The notes: generated from the letters alone by a model not told the origin. A stretch of DNA of 64,000 bases from Mycolicibacterium sediminis (GCF_010731735.1 NZ_AP022588.1:5394001-5458000), one strand, 5' to 3'; counted from the stretch's first letter, positions 8,003-21,439 are shown. Program-made: numbers and translations.

Positions 8003-8299
8003 ATGTCACGCACACCGCGATACCTCGCGCCGATGTTCATCGCCGTTGCTGCGGCAATCACGCTTGCGCCAACGGCCACAACGGATCCCGACATCGACGG
8101 CGAGTCGGCCGCAGCCGTGGTGGACCAGTTGCGGGAAGAGGGCTTCGACGTCACGGTCAATGGTCTCCCCAGTGGCGACACGTCGCTGCTGACGACCTGC
8201 GTCGTGACCACCATTCACAATCCGGGCGATCCGTCGTCGGATCCCACGACCACCAGTCCTGTATCCGTCGACATCGCCTGCCCGATCCAGCACGCCTGA
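8003..8299 (+). CDS. Small secreted mycobacterial protein with PASTA-like fold pattern
   Basis: 98 aa with a short signal peptide (residues 1-24, MSRTPRYLAPMFIAVAAAI). The mature part, AAAVVDQLREEGFDVTVNGL, followed by two cysteines in TTCVVTTIHNP and DIACP, resembles a large family of small exported mycobacterial proteins of unknown function. The helix-then-strand pattern is like a PASTA repeat, and the two Cys could form a disulfide. A good ribosome site, GGGAAGG, lies eight bases before the ATG. It converges on glsA, with 17 bp between the stops. Confidence 0.75.
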   Translation: MSRTPRYLAPMFIAVAAAITLAPTATTDPDIDGESAAAVVDQLREEGFDVTVNGLPSGDTSLLTTCVVTTIHNPGDPSSDPTTTSPVSVDIACPIQHA

Positions 8300-8322
8300 C
8301 GTCAACGCGCCTGACGTCAGCG
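8293..8322. repeat. 15-bp tandem duplication carrying TGACGTCA palindromes at convergent stops
   Basis: Two back-to-back copies of CGCCTGACGTCARCG. The TGA of copy 1 is the stop codon of the plus-strand secreted protein. The TCA of copy 2, read on the minus strand, is the stop codon of glsA. Each copy holds the perfect palindrome TGACGTCA. Confidence 0.8.
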
Positions 8323-9585
8323 CGACGAGGCAGCCGCCACGGCGTCGTCGACGGTGCGGAAGCGGACGCCGTCGGACTCCGCTTCCGTGTCGGTCATGAT
8401 GCCGCCCGGATCCACGACGTAACCGGTCTTGCCCTGTGCGCGCAGAATTTTCGACATACCGGACAGCAGACCGCGCGCGGCGTCGTCGATGTCGTCGACC
8501 CGCGACACGTCGAGGATGACGACGTCGAAGCCTCTCATCTCTCGGTCCACCGTGCGTACCACCTGCTCGGCGCCACAGAACGACAGGTCGCCGTGCGTCT
8601 CGTACACCCGCACGCCCTCGAGCGGTTCGTAGACCGCTCGCATGGCCGCCCGCGACTCACGTGACACGGCCAGGAAGTGCAGCCCCAGTTGCTCGGACAG
8701 GCTGCGGCACAGGCGGACTCCACGCACGCTGTTGCCCTTGTCGTCGAGCAGCGGCGAGTACACCCCTATCCCCAGCTGTCCCGGCAGGACGGCCACGATG
8801 CCTCCGCCGACACCGCTCTTGGCGGGCATCCCCACCGCGCTCACCCAGTCGCCGGCAGCGTCGTACATCCCGCAGGTGACCATCACCGACAGCGTCCTCT
8901 TGACCACCGCCGACGTGGTCACCCGCCGTCCGGTCATCGGGTTCGAGCCGCCGCGGGCCAGGGTGGCCGCCATCCGCGCCAGGTCGGTGGTCGTGACCCG
9001 TAGCGAACACTGTCGGTAGTAGACGTCGAGCACCTCGTCGGGATCGTCGTCGAGGACGCCGAAACTCTGCAGCATGTAGGCGATCGCGCGGTTGCGGCTG
9101 CCGGTGGCCTTCTCCGACTCGTACACGTCGACGTCCAGGTCGAGCCTCCTGCCCGCGCACGCGGAGTAGAAGTCGTGGATGAGCGCGAACCGCTCGTCGG
9201 CCGATCCGGCGGGGATCAGCGACACCGCCGCGATCGCGCCCGCATTGATCATCGGATTCTTGGGCATCCGCGTCGTCTCGTCGACGCTGATCTCGTTGAA
9301 GGCCTCACCCGACGGCTCGACCCCGATGCGCGCGTCGACCGCCACCTCGCCGATCCGGTCGAGGGCCAGCGCGTACGTGAAGGCCTTCGAGATCGACTGG
9401 ATCGTGAATTCGACTCCGGCATCACCCGATTCGTAGACGAAGCCGTCCGACGACGACAGGCTCACACCGAACCCCGCCGGATCGACCCGAGCCAGTTCGG
9501 GGATGTAGTCCGCGAGGGCGCCATCGGCGGCGTCGGCGTGCTCCGCGCGGATGCGGTCGAGGTACTCCTGCACCAGTAGAGCCAC
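8317..9585 (-). CDS. glsA: Glutaminase A with C-terminal STAS domain
   Basis: 422 aa. Hydrolyses glutamine to glutamate and ammonia. Residues 1-310 are the beta-lactamase-like glutaminase fold with the Ser64-x-x-Lys67 pair in QSISK, followed by MPKNPMINAGAI and KSGVGGGIVAVLPG. Residues about 325-405 are a STAS domain (FDVVILDVSRVDDIDDAARGLL), an arrangement known in actinobacterial glutaminases that suggests allosteric or partner regulation. The ATG at 9585 gives MALLVQEYLDRI. The neighbouring hypothetical gene lies 47 bp upstream on the same strand. Confidence 0.94.
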   Translation of the reverse strand: MALLVQEYLDRIRAEHADAADGALADYIPELARVDPAGFGVSLSSSDGFVYESGDAGVEFTIQSISKAFTYALALDRIGEVAVDARIGVEPSGEAFNEISVDETTRMPKNPMINAGAIAAVSLIPAGSADERFALIHDFYSACAGRRLDLDVDVYESEKATGSRNRAIAYMLQSFGVLDDDPDEVLDVYYRQCSLRVTTTDLARMAATLARGGSNPMTGRRVTTSAVVKRTLSVMVTCGMYDAAGDWVSAVGMPAKSGVGGGIVAVLPGQLGIGVYSPLLDDKGNSVRGVRLCRSLSEQLGLHFLAVSRESRAAMRAVYEPLEGVRVYETHGDLSFCGAEQVVRTVDREMRGFDVVILDVSRVDDIDDAARGLLSGMSKILRAQGKTGYVVDPGGIMTDTEAESDGVRFRTVDDAVAAASSR

Positions 9586-9632
9586 GACTCGGGAGTCTAG
9601 GCGGCAGCCTCAGGTCGTCGAGACCCGAAAGA

Positions 9633-10382
9633 TCAGGTAGTGACCGCGGGATGCCGGTCGATCCAGCCGCGCCCCTCCTTGGCGGCGCGGTTCAGCGCGC
9701 CGAACTCACCGAAGTAGTCGGCCACCGCGCCCGCACCGGGCAGCATGCCGAGGTACCGGTAGATGCCCCTGGGTCGGTGCCGCTTGACCAGCTCGTCGCC
9801 GATGGCGCGCATCAACCCGGCGAGCTGCCACAGCGCCTTGCCCACCCCGGCGAAGGACCACTCGACGGCATCCTGTTCCGGCTCGGCCGGCACCGCGACG
9901 TCCTCGTCGGGGCTCACCTCCCGGTCGCACATGACGGAGGCCAGCAGTCGCACCTGCTGGCGTCGGTCGGTGATGCCATGCTCGCGTGCCACCGCGCACA
10001 GGATGACCGCCTGATTGGCGAACCCGAGGAAGTCCTGCAGCGGCAGTCGGTCGGCGATCACGCCGAGCACTCCCGGGAACGCCACGATGATCGTGTCGAC
10101 CGCCCCGACCCGTCGCACCCACCAGTGCACCCGCGCGTCGGTGTCCATGTCCTCCCACGCCTTGGTTCCCGGCACGTCCGCGGCGTCGAGCACCCACGCC
10201 GCGGCGTCCAGCACCTTGCCCGCCGCGCCGTCCGCAGCCAGGTCACGGGTGCGCTCCTTGAGGCCGACCGGGTCGGATGCGAGCAGGTCCAACAGCGGAT
10301 TGATGATGCCGACGGCGCGGGCCAGCACGCAGGCCACCTCGTAGTCGCTGAGGACGCGGGTCGGCGCCGGGAAGATGCTCAT
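9633..10382 (-). CDS. Conserved mycobacterial protein of unknown function
   Basis: 249 aa, mostly helical, with mildly hydrophobic stretches around residues 95-130 (TIIVAFPGVLGVIADRLPLQDFLGFANQAVIL) and no signal peptide. The C-terminus has a striking conserved-looking run, YLGMLPGAGAVADYFGEF. I do not recognise the family. Base composition and codon use match the surroundings. The ATG at 10382 is the first in-frame start after the upstream minus-strand gene, and 47 bp separate its stop from glsA, so the two may be co-transcribed. Confidence 0.7.
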   Translation of the reverse strand: MSIFPAPTRVLSDYEVACVLARAVGIINPLLDLLASDPVGLKERTRDLAADGAAGKVLDAAAWVLDAADVPGTKAWEDMDTDARVHWWVRRVGAVDTIIVAFPGVLGVIADRLPLQDFLGFANQAVILCAVAREHGITDRRQQVRLLASVMCDREVSPDEDVAVPAEPEQDAVEWSFAGVGKALWQLAGLMRAIGDELVKRHRPRGIYRYLGMLPGAGAVADYFGEFGALNRAAKEGRGWIDRHPAVTT

Positions 10383-10448
10383 GGGTCAATCATGGCCGCC
10401 GCGGACGGCGACGACCAATCCGTCCGTCGGCGGTGTCGCATCGGACGG

Positions 10449-11606
10449 TCACGCGCCGGTTCCGACCATGTCCAGCAGTGGGTCGTCGGGTCCGATGTCG
10501 AACGTGCACTGGTCGAGACGCGGATCGGGGACGTACGACCAGAACATCACGCCGGCCGCGCCGTGCGTGCGCGCAGCGGTGACGAGGGACGACACCTCCC
10601 GCCTGCGGTCCTCCAACGTGTTGCAGGCCCCCGCCGCCACGCCGATCTCGGCGACCAACAGCGGTTTGTTCACCGCCCGCGCCTGCTCGACCCGTCGTCG
10701 CAGGCCGTCTCGCGGGTTGCCGGGGACGTAGTCGGAGGCCTCGTAAAAGTGGTATTCGACGACGTCGATCCCGGCGGAGGCCGCCACCATCTGGTACTCG
10801 TCAGCGGCGGATCCGCACTGGCTCCCGCCGGTGTGTCCGCTGAAGGTCAGCACGTCGCGGTCGAGGCTTCGGATCCGCGATCCGACCTCGTCGAAGAACG
10901 TCCGTAGCACCAGGGCGGCGTCCGGCGGGCAGAGCCGGGTCTGCCAGGTGCAGGACGCGTCGGTGCACGACGACGGCTCGGGCTCTCCGACGGGTGTCCA
11001 ACCGGCGAGCGCCGGTGACGAACTCCAGCGCTGCACGGCGACGTTCAGCCACGCCTCGAACGGCATCGGCAGTCCGTGCGATACCTCGGAACGCCATCCC
11101 GACCGGTACCAATCCTCGTTCTTGAAGTAGTCGTTCTCGCAACCACCGTCGCCGCCCGTCAGGACGCCGATGAGCAGCTGGTCGTGACGTTCCGCGGCGG
11201 CGAAGATCGCATCGAGCCGGGAGAAGTCGAGTTGCCCGGTGTGCTTGTTGACGGCGAAGGCCGAGTACACGTTGACGCGGCTGAGTGAGCCCGATGGAAG
11301 GCTTCCGAAGTAGCGTTCCAGGTCGACCTCGGCGCCGCAGCCGGCGTTGATCTTCCAGTCGGTCCCCAGCTGGTACGCGTTGATTCCGATAGGCCACCAC
11401 GGCTTGCCGTCGAGCGTCAGCGACGTACCGTGGACTCCCAGCCGGTGCTGGGGATCGTCCCCCGCCGCGCCGCCACGGGTATGCAACCGTCCGGGAGAGT
11501 TCGACCCGCACCCCAGAGCGATCACCAGCAGCCCGACCGAGAGCACGCACACGGCCCTGCGGCGGCGCGGTGTGGTGGCTCTCGAGAGCCTCATGGTCCG
11601 CACCAT
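10449..11606 (-). CDS. Lipoprotein with GH5-like (beta-mannanase-type) glycosidase fold
   Basis: 385 aa from the ATG at 11606 (381 aa from the ATG at 11594). A twin-basic start and a lipobox (VIALGC, Cys33) predict an exported lipoprotein. The domain begins LTLDGKPWWPIGINAYQLGT, typical of GH5 subfamilies, and runs through ALAGWTPVGEPEP, VVEYHFYEASD and LLVAEIGVAAG. The last two would carry the catalytic-site His/Tyr and the nucleophile Glu. The acid/base motif is GEP rather than the usual NEP. Eight or more cysteines suggest disulfides in the mature protein. Divergent from adaA-alkA. Substrate unknown; an envelope or environmental polysaccharide is an inference. Confidence 0.8.
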   Translation of the reverse strand: MVRTMRLSRATTPRRRRAVCVLSVGLLVIALGCGSNSPGRLHTRGGAAGDDPQHRLGVHGTSLTLDGKPWWPIGINAYQLGTDWKINAGCGAEVDLERYFGSLPSGSLSRVNVYSAFAVNKHTGQLDFSRLDAIFAAAERHDQLLIGVLTGGDGGCENDYFKNEDWYRSGWRSEVSHGLPMPFEAWLNVAVQRWSSSPALAGWTPVGEPEPSSCTDASCTWQTRLCPPDAALVLRTFFDEVGSRIRSLDRDVLTFSGHTGGSQCGSAADEYQMVAASAGIDVVEYHFYEASDYVPGNPRDGLRRRVEQARAVNKPLLVAEIGVAAGACNTLEDRRREVSSLVTAARTHGAAGVMFWSYVPDPRLDQCTFDIGPDDPLLDMVGTGA

Positions 11607-11700
11607 ACCCACGAGCACCCGACCGCCGCTCGCGCTTGCGTACTCGGCTCTCTGCCGCTCAGGTGGCCATCGAGCCGCGATGTCGGTTTTCCGCCAGTGC

Positions 11701-11722
11701 TGTCGGTGCCATCGTGTAATCG
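11701..11722 (+). promoter_or_regulatory. RecA-independent (PafBC-type) DNA-damage promoter of adaA-alkA-ogt
   Basis: TGTCGGTG (11701-11708), then exactly eight bases, then TAATCG (11717-11722). This matches the mycobacterial RecA-NDp consensus tTGTCRgtg-N8-TAnnnT at all core positions except the first T (C here) and the last base of the -10. The -10 ends seven bases before the ATG at 11730, so transcription should start on or beside the start codon and give a leaderless message. Confidence 0.65.
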
Positions 11723-11729
11723 TCGAAGC

Positions 11730-13220
11730 ATGTACGACGACTTCGACCGCTGCTACCGAGCCGTCCAATCGAAGGACGGCCGGTTCGACGGCTGGTTCGT
11801 CACCACGGTGCTGACGACGGGCATCTATTGCCGACCGAGTTGTCCGGCACGACCGCCCCGAGCACGCAACGTCCGGTTCCTGCCGACGGCTGCTGCCGCT
11901 CAGGGCGCCGGATTCCGCGCCTGCAAACGCTGCCGGCCCGACGCTTCGCCAGGCTCCCCCGAGTGGAACGTCCGCACGGACGCGGTGGCGAGGGCGATGC
12001 GCCTCATCGCGGACGGCACCGTCGATAGGGAGGGTGTCACCGGCCTCGCGACCCGGGTCGGGTACACCACCCGCCAACTCGAACGGCTGCTGCAGGCCGA
12101 GGTGGGCGCCAACCCGCTGGCGATGGCGCGTGCGCAGCGCACGCAGACGGCGCGGATGCTCATCGAGACAACGGACATGCCATTCGGTGACGTGGCGTTC
12201 GCGGCCGGGTTCGCCAGCATCAGGCAGTTCAACGACACCGTGCGCGCCGCGTGCGCATCAACCCCCACCGAGCTTCGGTTGCAGGCGCGGACGCCGAGGC
12301 GCGCGGGGACGACGACCGGGGCGGGGTTCATGTCGGTCAAACTGGCCGTGCGTCGGCCGTTCGCCTACGAGGGACTGTTCGGGCACCTCGCCGCCAGTGG
12401 CATCCCCGGTGTCGAAGAGTTCCGGGACGGCGCCTATCGCCGGACCATGCGGCTGCCGTCGGGCAATGCGGTGGTCTCCCTGCGGCCGCATCCCGACCAC
12501 GTCCGGTGCGACCTGATGCTGGACGACGTCCGGGACCTGTCCACGGCCATCGCCCGCACCCGCAGACTGCTCGATCTCGACGCCGATCCGGAGGCGGTGG
12601 TCGACCATCTCGGCGCCGACCAGCACCTGGCCGCGGTGGTCGCCAAGGCTCCGGGCCAGCGGCTTCCCGGGACAGTCGATGCCGAGGAACTGGCCGTGCG
12701 GGTCGTGCTCGGCCAGCAGGTGTCCGTCAAGGCGGCCCGCACCCATGCCCGGCGGCTGGTGGAGGCGTATGGATCGCCCATCGACGACGTGGAGGGCGGC
12801 CTCACCCACGTCTTCCCGGACTCGACGCAACTCGCGGACATCGACCCTGCACTCATGGCCTTTCCCAAGTCGCGGCAGCGCACGTTGGTGGGCCTCGTCC
12901 GCGGCCTCCTCGACGGATTCGTCTCCCTGGGGCCCGGTAGTGACTGGAACACTGCACGCGAGCAGCTGCTGGCGCTGCCCGGCATCGGGCCGTGGACCAC
13001 GGAGGTGATAGCGATGCGGGGACTCGGGGATCCCGACGCGTTCCCCGCCAGCGACCTGGGCGTGCTCAGCGCCGCCAAGCAGCTCGATCTGCCCTTCGAC
13101 GCACGCGCCCTGGTCGCGCACAGTTCCCGCTGGCGCCCCTGGCGGGCATACGCCACCCAGCATCTGTGGACGGCGCTGGATCACGACGTCAACGTGTGGC
13201 CACCGAAGGAGACGTCATGA
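11730..13220 (+). CDS. alkA: Ada regulatory domain fused to AlkA 3-methyladenine DNA glycosylase
   Basis: 496 aa, the same length as the M. tuberculosis AdaA-AlkA fusion (Rv1317c). Residues 1-75 form the Ada zinc/methyl-acceptor domain with Cys34, Cys38, Cys65 and Cys68; Cys34 corresponds to the Cys that takes methyl groups from phosphotriesters. Residues about 80-185 are an AraC-type helix-turn-helix pair. From about 195 onward is the AlkA glycosylase, with the helix-hairpin-helix LPGIGPWTTEVI near residue 415 and the catalytic Asp in PASDLGV near 440. It removes alkylated bases and probably activates its own operon. The ATG at 11730 follows a damage-type promoter at leaderless distance. The stop overlaps ogt by 4 bp (ATGA). 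Confidence 0.95.
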   Translation: MYDDFDRCYRAVQSKDGRFDGWFVTTVLTTGIYCRPSCPARPPRARNVRFLPTAAAAQGAGFRACKRCRPDASPGSPEWNVRTDAVARAMRLIADGTVDREGVTGLATRVGYTTRQLERLLQAEVGANPLAMARAQRTQTARMLIETTDMPFGDVAFAAGFASIRQFNDTVRAACASTPTELRLQARTPRRAGTTTGAGFMSVKLAVRRPFAYEGLFGHLAASGIPGVEEFRDGAYRRTMRLPSGNAVVSLRPHPDHVRCDLMLDDVRDLSTAIARTRRLLDLDADPEAVVDHLGADQHLAAVVAKAPGQRLPGTVDAEELAVRVVLGQQVSVKAARTHARRLVEAYGSPIDDVEGGLTHVFPDSTQLADIDPALMAFPKSRQRTLVGLVRGLLDGFVSLGPGSDWNTAREQLLALPGIGPWTTEVIAMRGLGDPDAFPASDLGVLSAAKQLDLPFDARALVAHSSRWRPWRAYATQHLWTALDHDVNVWPPKETS

Positions 13221-13720
13221 GCGCAATCCTGTGCCGGACGGTCGACAGTCCCGTCGGCCCATTGACCCTGGCCGGGTCCAATGGCCGGCTTCGGCACCTC
13301 CGGATGGTCGATCAAACGCACGAGCCGAGCCGCGAGGGCTGGGTGAGCGATGATGACGCATTCGCAGACGTGGTTTCTCAGCTCGAAGAGTACTTCGCCG
13401 GCCGCCTGGTCGACTTCGACGTAGCCCTCGATCTCCCGGGAACCGAATTCCAGCAGAAGGTCTGGAGCGCTCTGCTCACCATTCCGCTTGGCGATACGCG
13501 CACGTACGGCCAGATTGCCGATCAGATCGGCTCGCCCGGCGCCTTTCGCGCTGTCGGTCTCGCCAATGGCCGTAATCCCGTGGGAATCATCGTGCCGTGC
13601 CATCGCGTCATTGGCGCGAATGGCGGACTCACCGGATATGGCGGCGGAATAGAAAAGAAACGACACCTACTCGACATGGAACGCAATCGAATGGCACCTA
13701 TTGCGACGCTCTTCGATTGA
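13217..13720 (+). CDS. ogt: Methylated-DNA-protein-cysteine methyltransferase Ogt
   Basis: 167 aa. A suicide enzyme that transfers the alkyl group from O6-alkylguanine to its own cysteine. The active-site Cys128 lies in VPCHRVIGANG, the HTH-type DNA-reading helix contains GSPGAFRAVGLANGRNP, and the conserved tail GLTGYGGGIEKKRHLL follows. The ATGA overlap with alkA shows translational coupling, so direct base repair and glycosylase repair are made together. The last 150 bases are visibly less GC rich than the rest of the gene. Confidence 0.96.
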   Translation: MSAILCRTVDSPVGPLTLAGSNGRLRHLRMVDQTHEPSREGWVSDDDAFADVVSQLEEYFAGRLVDFDVALDLPGTEFQQKVWSALLTIPLGDTRTYGQIADQIGSPGAFRAVGLANGRNPVGIIVPCHRVIGANGGLTGYGGGIEKKRHLLDMERNRMAPIATLFD

Positions 13721-13756
13721 GCGTCGCGCCGGATATTGCAATTACACAAGAAAATG

Positions 13757-13790
13757 CCCGTGGCCCCCAATCGAAATTGGGGGCCACGGG
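13757..13790 (-). terminator. Rho-independent terminator of the rRNA operon
   Basis: A perfect 15-bp GC-rich stem (13757-13771 with 13776-13790, loop CGAA) lies just past the 5S gene. In the minus direction it is followed by GCATTTTCTT, a U-rich tail. It also separates the rRNA operon from the convergent ogt gene. Confidence 0.88.
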
Positions 13791-13800
13791 ACTTAAAAGG

Positions 13801-13915
13801 TGTTCGGCGGTGTCCTACTTTTCCACCCGTAGGGGTAGTATCATCGGCGCTGGTAGGCTTAGCTTCCGGGTTCGGGATGGGTCCGGGCGTTTCCCTGCCG
13901 CTATTACCGCCGTAA
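13801..13915 (-). rRNA. rrf: 5S ribosomal RNA
   Basis: The minus strand begins TTACGGCGGTAATAGCGGCA and ends CACCGCCGAACA. It carries the standard 5S features: the CCCGAACCCGGAAGCTAAGCC loop region and GGTGGAAAAGTAGG near the 3' end. About 115 nt, in the order 16S-23S-5S. Ends are by homology and may be off by one or two bases. Confidence 0.95.
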
Positions 13916-14061
13916 CTCTATTTTATTTTCAGCCCCGTATTTTGGTGTTATTTGGTGGTGGGGTGTGGTCTGTCTGATCCTCGTGTGGATGCGTGGTTGC
14001 GTACGCGTGTTGTGGTGTGACTTACACGTTTCCTTTGAACCCCCGTGGGGGTGGTTGTGTG

Positions 14062-19194
<5,133 letters not shown>

Positions 19195-19386
19195 CAACCC
19201 AACCCAACAGGTCAGGTGAATTCGCAATCAGAAAAATCCGATCAACAAACCAGAACACCAAACAAACTGGCATCCAAAAAACCATGCCCCCCTAAACGAG
19301 AAAAAAGGAGACACAGCAAAACAACAAACAAAAACCACCAAACACACTATTGAGTTCTCAAACAACACACCCGGTTTTCGGGCAAC
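19195..19386 (-). promoter_or_regulatory. rRNA leader with antitermination/processing elements
   Basis: Between the promoter and mature 16S the minus strand contains TTGAGAACTCAATAGTGTGT and TTTGGTGGTTTTTGTTTG, the conserved mycobacterial leader (boxA/boxC-type, NusB/NusA antitermination) that precedes rrs. The stretch is AT rich compared with its surroundings. No coding potential is seen. Confidence 0.75.
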
Positions 19387-19392
19387 CCCGCC

Positions 19393-19422
19393 AGTCTATT
19401 ACCTCGGACTCAGCGGAGTCAA
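19393..19422 (-). promoter_or_regulatory. Principal rrn promoter (SigA type)
   Basis: On the minus strand, TTGACT (19422-19417), an 18-bp spacer and TAGACT (19398-19393) are followed by GGCGGGGTTGCCC. This is essentially the conserved mycobacterial rrnA promoter downstream of murA. The start point should be near 19386. It lies about 105 bp after the murA stop (19528), so murA readthrough may add to rRNA synthesis. Confidence 0.9.
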
Positions 19423-19527
19423 GCCCCCTGGCTCCTTTCCGTGAGGTCCGGGCCGCTGGGCTTGAACACAACCTTACACACAGAAGTCCAAAGTCCCAAA
19501 ACCCCTGAGAGACAGCTGTTTCGCGTG

Positions 19528-20781
19528 CTAGTGAACGCGCTCGATCTCGGCGCCGAGGGCCGCCAGGTTCTCCACGAACAACGGATAGCCCCGGTCGATG
19601 TGGAAGACGTCGTGCACCTCGGTGTCACCGTCGGCGACGAGACCGGCCAGCACCAGGCCGGCGCCGGCACGGATGTCCGACGCCCACACCGGAGCGCTCG
19701 ACAGCTGCGGCAGACCACGCACCACCGCGTGGTGACCGTCGGTCCGTGCATCAGCACCCAGGCGGATCATCTCCTCGACGAAGCGAAATCTCGCCTCGAA
19801 GACGTTCTCGGTGATCATCGACGTGCCGTCGGCGATGCACGCCAGTCCGATCGCCATCGGCTGCAGATCCGTGGGAAAGCCGGGGAACGGCAGCGTCGCC
19901 ACGTTGACCGCCTTCGGACGCTCGTACTGCACGATGCGGAACCCGTTGTCGTGCTGGGTGACGGTCGCGCCCGTGTCGTGCAACTTGTGCAGGACCAACT
20001 GCAGGTGCTGTGGATCGACGCCGGTCACCGAGATGTCGCCACGCGTCATGGCCGCGGCGATCCCCCACGTCGCCGCCACGATGCGGTCCCCGATCACCCG
20101 GTGCTCGGTGGGATGCAGCTTGTCGACCCCGGTGATCACCATCGTGTGCGAACCGGCGCCGGTGATCTGCGCACCCATCTGGTTGAGCATCTCGCACAGG
20201 TCGACGACGTCGGGTTCGCGCGCGGCATTGTGAATCGTCGTCACGCCCTCTGCGAGGACGGCCGCCATCAGGATGTTCTCGGTCGCCCCCACCGAGGGGA
20301 ACTCGAGTTGGATCTCCGCCCCACGGAGATGGTCGGCCTCGGCGACCACACACCCGTGCTCGATGTTGCAGCGCGCCCCCAGCTGGCGGAGGCCGGCCTG
20401 GTGCATGTCCAGCGGGCGCGACCCGATCGCGTCGCCGCCGGGGAGCGCCACACGCGCCCGCTTGCACCGGCCGACGAGCGGGCCCAGGACACACACCGAC
20501 GCGCGGAACTGGCGGACCGCGGCGAAGTCGGCGTCGTACTTCAACTCGTCGGGTGAGGTGATGGTGACGGTCGACCCGTCCAGGTCGACGGTGGCACCAA
20601 GGCCACGCAGTACCTCGGCCATGAGTGGCACGTCAAGGATGTCGGGGCAGTTCGTGATGGTGCTGACGCCTTCGGCCAGTAGCGCCGCCGCCATGAGCTT
20701 CAGAACACTGTTCTTGGCCCCTCCGACGGCGACCTGGCCAGACAACCGGTGGCCACCGGTCACCACGAATCGCTCGGTCAC
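19528..20781 (-). CDS. murA: UDP-N-acetylglucosamine 1-carboxyvinyltransferase MurA
   Basis: 417 aa. First committed step of peptidoglycan synthesis: adds enolpyruvate from PEP to UDP-GlcNAc. EPSP-synthase-type inside-out barrel with KNSVLKLMAAALLAEG at the N-terminus. The catalytic loop reads PGGDAIGSRP, so residue 117 is Asp where most bacteria have Cys. This is the known mycobacterial substitution that makes the enzyme insensitive to fosfomycin. The GTG at 20781 (VTERFVVTGGHRL) was chosen because it gives the normal family start; a longer in-frame extension to 20886 would run into the divergent cobO gene. It precedes the rRNA operon on the same strand. Confidence 0.97.
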   Translation of the reverse strand: MTERFVVTGGHRLSGQVAVGGAKNSVLKLMAAALLAEGVSTITNCPDILDVPLMAEVLRGLGATVDLDGSTVTITSPDELKYDADFAAVRQFRASVCVLGPLVGRCKRARVALPGGDAIGSRPLDMHQAGLRQLGARCNIEHGCVVAEADHLRGAEIQLEFPSVGATENILMAAVLAEGVTTIHNAAREPDVVDLCEMLNQMGAQITGAGSHTMVITGVDKLHPTEHRVIGDRIVAATWGIAAAMTRGDISVTGVDPQHLQLVLHKLHDTGATVTQHDNGFRIVQYERPKAVNVATLPFPGFPTDLQPMAIGLACIADGTSMITENVFEARFRFVEEMIRLGADARTDGHHAVVRGLPQLSSAPVWASDIRAGAGLVLAGLVADGDTEVHDVFHIDRGYPLFVENLAALGAEIERVH

Positions 20782-20863
20782 GGGGCTCAGTTTAGGGCAG
20801 CCCAGCCGGTGCCGAGCGCCGTCGGCGATCCGCGCGACGCAGGCCCGGCGGTACGGTTTCACC

Positions 20864-21439
20864 ATGGCAGTCCACCTGACCCGCATCTACACCCGGACCG
20901 GCGACGACGGCACGACCGGTCTGAGTGACTTCAGCCGGGTGTCGAAGAACGATCCGCGGCTCGAGGCCTATGCGGACTGCGACGAGGCCAACGCCGCCAT
21001 CGGCGTCGCGGTGTCGCTCGGCGCCCCGGACGACCGGGTACTGGCGGTCCTGCGCCAGATCCAGAACGACCTCTTCGACGCGGGCGCTGACCTGTCGACG
21101 CCCGTCGTCGAGAACCCCGAGTACCCGCCGCTGCGGGTGCGTCAGGACTACGTCGACCGCCTCGAGGGCTGGTGCGACGAGTTCAACGACGCACTTCCTG
21201 CGCTGAACTCGTTCATCCTGCCGGGCGGGACACCGCTGTCGGCGCTACTGCATGTCGCACGAACGGTGACGCGGCGAGCCGAGCGGTCGGCGTGGCGTGC
21301 GGTGGAGCGGCACGGCGAGTCGATCAGCGTGCTGCCGGCGAAGTACCTCAACCGGTTGTCGGATCTGCTGTTCATCCTGTCGCGGGTCACCAACCCGGAC
21401 GGTGACGTCCTGTGGCAACCGGGCGGGAAGCGGACCTAG
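20864..21439 (+). CDS. cobO: Cob(I)alamin adenosyltransferase, PduO type
   Basis: 191 aa. Transfers the adenosyl group of ATP to cob(I)alamin to make coenzyme B12, the cofactor of methylmalonyl-CoA mutase. PduO-family motifs: YTRTGDDGTTGLSDFSR at the N-terminus (ATP loop), FILPGGTPLSALLHVARTV in the middle and YLNRLSDLLFILSR near the C-terminus. It matches Rv1314c. The ATG at 20864 gives MAVHLTRIYTR. Divergent from murA (82 bp). Its last four bases overlap the stop of the convergent DUF2550 gene. Confidence 0.94.
   Translation: MAVHLTRIYTRTGDDGTTGLSDFSRVSKNDPRLEAYADCDEANAAIGVAVSLGAPDDRVLAVLRQIQNDLFDAGADLSTPVVENPEYPPLRVRQDYVDRLEGWCDEFNDALPALNSFILPGGTPLSALLHVARTVTRRAERSAWRAVERHGESISVLPAKYLNRLSDLLFILSRVTNPDGDVLWQPGGKRT

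Noticed and set aside
6121..8214. Long minus-strand open frame (about 700 codons) opposite the adenylate cyclase
   Set aside because: It is an antisense shadow: the sequence is low-complexity in Asp/Gly/Arg/Gln, shows no domain, has no ribosome site and follows the codon bias of the plus-strand cyclase. The same reasoning removes long antisense frames opposite atpD, atpA, argS, hom, lysA and the response regulators.
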